Source of the DNA: JBOGWY01 sp050694015
GTDB lineage: Bacteria > Actinomycetota > CADDZG01 > WHSQ01
Assembly (NCBI GenBank): GCA_050694015.1
Contig: JBOGWY010000390.1
Coordinates: 1-7,486, forward strand
Direction of reading: 5' to 3'
Length of the DNA stretch: 7,486 nt
Each line of letters starts with the position of its first letter. Position 1 is the first letter of the stretch. The position numbers and the translations under genes were made by a program. Positions 6,406-7,486 of this stretch are shown piece by piece. Below the pieces are notes generated by a model, which saw only the letters and a program-made list of their open reading frames with translations, had not been told where the DNA came from and made no database searches.

Positions 6406-6462
6406 CCGAAATCTTCTGCAAACGCCCGCCTGAAAACGCTGGTATGTGCTCACAAAACGGTT
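6406..6462 (+). repeat. Dispersed intergenic repeat, copy C
   Basis: This is a 57-base copy matching copy B at 54 of 57 positions and, over 51 bases, copy A at 45. It lies in the divergent region between the lipoprotein start (43 bases away) and amt. It ends 15 bases before the first pentamer of the GlnR-like array. Within it AAAACG occurs twice with a 21-base period (6433-6438 and 6454-6459), about two helical turns. Sequence similarity to the other copies stops abruptly after CGGTT, which defines the element edge. Confidence 0.88.
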
Positions 6463-6477
6463 GGGTGTGGAGGAGCT

Positions 6478-6515
6478 TTTACGGGCGGGAAACTGTTCCG
6501 AAACACACCGGTAAC
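6478..6515 (+). promoter_or_regulatory. Four-pentamer GlnR-like operator upstream of amt
   Basis: Four pentamers occur with exactly six bases between each: TTTAC (6478-6482), GAAAC (6489-6493), GAAAC (6500-6504) and GTAAC (6511-6515). GlnR, the OmpR-type nitrogen regulator of actinobacteria, is known to bind gTnAC and GaAAC pentamers separated by six bases, often as four in a row, and amtB is a classic target. The 11-base period places all four boxes on one DNA face. The order differs from the usual alternation in the last two boxes, and TTTAC differs from gTnAC at its first base. The array ends 119 bases before the amt start, which suits activation of a promoter at about 6520-6560. No confident -10 was assigned. 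Binding is inferred. Confidence 0.65.
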
Positions 6516-6554
6516 ACCACTCTCATTAGCTGAGCTGCGTAAGAGGGCGACGGT

Positions 6555-6585
6555 GCCCATGGCAGCTTCCCCGCCGTGCCAGGGC
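6555..6585 (+). promoter_or_regulatory. Hairpin in the amt 5' leader
   Basis: GCCC (6555-6558) plus TGGCA (6560-6564) can pair with TGCCA (6577-6581) plus GGGC (6582-6585). This gives a nine-base-pair stem with one bulged A at 6559 and a 12-base loop. It lies 49 bases before the amt start and would be in its leader if transcription starts near the GlnR-like boxes. It has no T-tract and matches no riboswitch class that I recognise. It may be incidental structure in GC-rich RNA. Confidence 0.3.
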
Positions 6586-6634
6586 GGTAGTAGCGGAACC
6601 GTCCGAACCGGCAGCGACAGAGAGGGGTGATCCG

Positions 6635-7486
6635 TTGGACACCGGCGATACCGCGTGGGTCCTTGCTTCGTCGGCCTTGGTGCTCTTCATGACACCGGGC
6701 CTGGCATTGTTCTACGGCGGCATGGTCCGCGCCAAGAACATCCTCGGCACGATGATGCACTCCGTCTTCGCGATGGGCATCGTGTCGATCCTGTGGGTGT
6801 TGATCGGCTACACGCTCGCGTTCGGTAACGACGTCGGCGGTCTCATCGGGGGCCTCGACTTCCTCGGGTTCTCGGGAGTGGGAGCCGACCCGCACCCGGC
6901 CGGGCTCGGCGCGACGATCCCGCACAGCACGTTCGCGCTGTTCCAGATGATGTTCGCGATCATCACGCCGGCGCTGATCAGCGGCGCGTTCGCCGAGCGC
7001 ATCAAGTTCTCGGGGTACGTCGTTTTCATCAGCGCGTGGCTGCTGCTCGTCTACGCCCCGATCGCGCACTGGGTATGGCATCCGGAGGGCTGGCTGTTCA
7101 AGCTCGGAGCTCTCGACTTCGCCGGTGGCACGGTGGTGCACATCAACGCCGGCATCGCGGCTTTCGCCGCCATCCTCATCATCGGGAAGCGTCGGGGCTT
7201 CGGTAAGGAAGCATTCGTTCCCCATAACTTGACGATGACGATCCTCGGAACCGGGATCCTGTGGTTCGGATGGTTCGGTTTCAACGCCGGTAGCGCGCTC
7301 GGCGCGAACGGGCTCGCGAGTTCCGCGTTCCTAGCGACCAACCTCGGCGCCGCCGCAGGAGCTTGCGGCTGGGCGTTGATGGAGATGATGAAGGACCGTA
7401 AGGCGACGAGCCTCGGCATCGCATCGGGAGCCGTAGCGGGTCTCGTTGCGATAACGCCGGCAGCCGGATTCGTCAGTCCTCTGGGC
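6635..7486 (+). CDS. amt: Ammonium transporter, Amt family (3' end outside window)
   Basis: The first 284 codons of an Amt/MEP/Rh channel are present; family members have about 400-450 residues, so roughly the last third is missing. Amt proteins are trimers of 11-TM subunits that bring ammonium across the cytoplasmic membrane. The sequence follows E. coli AmtB closely. It has TPGLALFYGGMVRAKN (20-35), the stretch FQMMFAIITPALISGAFAER (103-122), HWVWHP (145-150), and LDFAGGTVVHINAGIAA (160-176), where D161 and H169 match the conserved Asp and first pore His. FGWFGFNAGSA follows at 211-221. The start is a TTG at 6635-6637 with AGAGGGG seven bases upstream (6621-6627), giving MDTGDTAWVLASSALVLFMT, the typical family beginning. 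The GlnR-like array and a leader hairpin lie upstream. A glnK gene for its PII partner often follows amt but would be outside the window. Confidence 0.96.
   Translation, partial: MDTGDTAWVLASSALVLFMTPGLALFYGGMVRAKNILGTMMHSVFAMGIVSILWVLIGYTLAFGNDVGGLIGGLDFLGFSGVGADPHPAGLGATIPHSTFALFQMMFAIITPALISGAFAERIKFSGYVVFISAWLLLVYAPIAHWVWHPEGWLFKLGALDFAGGTVVHINAGIAAFAAILIIGKRRGFGKEAFVPHNLTMTILGTGILWFGWFGFNAGSALGANGLASSAFLATNLGAAAGACGWALMEMMKDRKATSLGIASGAVAGLVAITPAAGFVSPLG

Noticed and set aside
6445..6454. TGTGCTCACA in copies B and C as a CRP or lac-type operator
   Set aside because: The half-sites are separated by two bases, not the six of the CRP consensus, and no full lac-type palindrome is present. 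Copy A loses one arm base.
81..6462. The three repeats as a CRISPR array
   Set aside because: The copies are kilobases apart, in mixed orientation and separated by genes, with no regular spacers.
6530..6634. Glutamine riboswitch or other known RNA in the amt leader
   Set aside because: The conserved core sequences I know for that class are not present; only a simple bulged hairpin is seen.

Overview
The window is GC-rich, gene-dense and strongly biased to G or C at third codon positions. It looks like an actinobacterial chromosome, probably from a soil or freshwater lineage outside the well-studied genera. Support for this is the codon usage, strong GGAGG-type ribosome binding sites, GTG and TTG starts, and a GlnR-like operator in front of an ammonium transporter. 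The sequence does not allow a finer placement, and a GC-rich Chloroflexota relative cannot be excluded. Nothing marks the window as phage or plasmid.

Layout. The last 22 codons of an unidentified plus-strand gene (2-70) face the end of a minus-strand acyl-CoA synthetase gene (135-1646). That gene diverges from a tightly coupled plus-strand operon: an alpha/beta-hydrolase-fold gene (1769-2575), zwf (2572-4026) and pgl (4023-4694), each overlapping the next by four bases. zwf and pgl encode the first two steps of the oxidative pentose phosphate pathway, producing NADPH and 6-phosphogluconate. A gene for a small two-TM membrane protein (4758-5348) follows. It converges on a minus-strand lipoprotein gene (5595-6362), with a 245-base gap between them. 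The gap holds a 15-bp inverted repeat and a start-less, coding-like frame ending in an EF-hand-like loop. The window ends inside an Amt-family ammonium transporter gene (6635 to the edge).

The most unusual signal is a 51-57 bp sequence present three times, at 81-131 (plus), 4693-4749 (minus) and 6406-6462 (plus), always between genes. Two blocks are identical in all copies, CGCCTGAAAACGC and GTGCTCACAAAACGGTT. The copies lie in convergent, co-directional and divergent gene contexts and in both orientations, which suggests a dispersed DNA element rather than a promoter or terminator of one gene. I do not recognise it as a named family.

The second notable signal is a run of four pentamers spaced exactly six bases apart (TTTAC, GAAAC, GAAAC, GTAAC; 6478-6515) upstream of amt. 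This matches the known architecture of actinobacterial GlnR sites and implies nitrogen control of amt. The genes otherwise look like ordinary central metabolism, fatty-acid activation and nitrogen uptake. I found no defence system, CRISPR array, tRNA, rRNA or insertion sequence.
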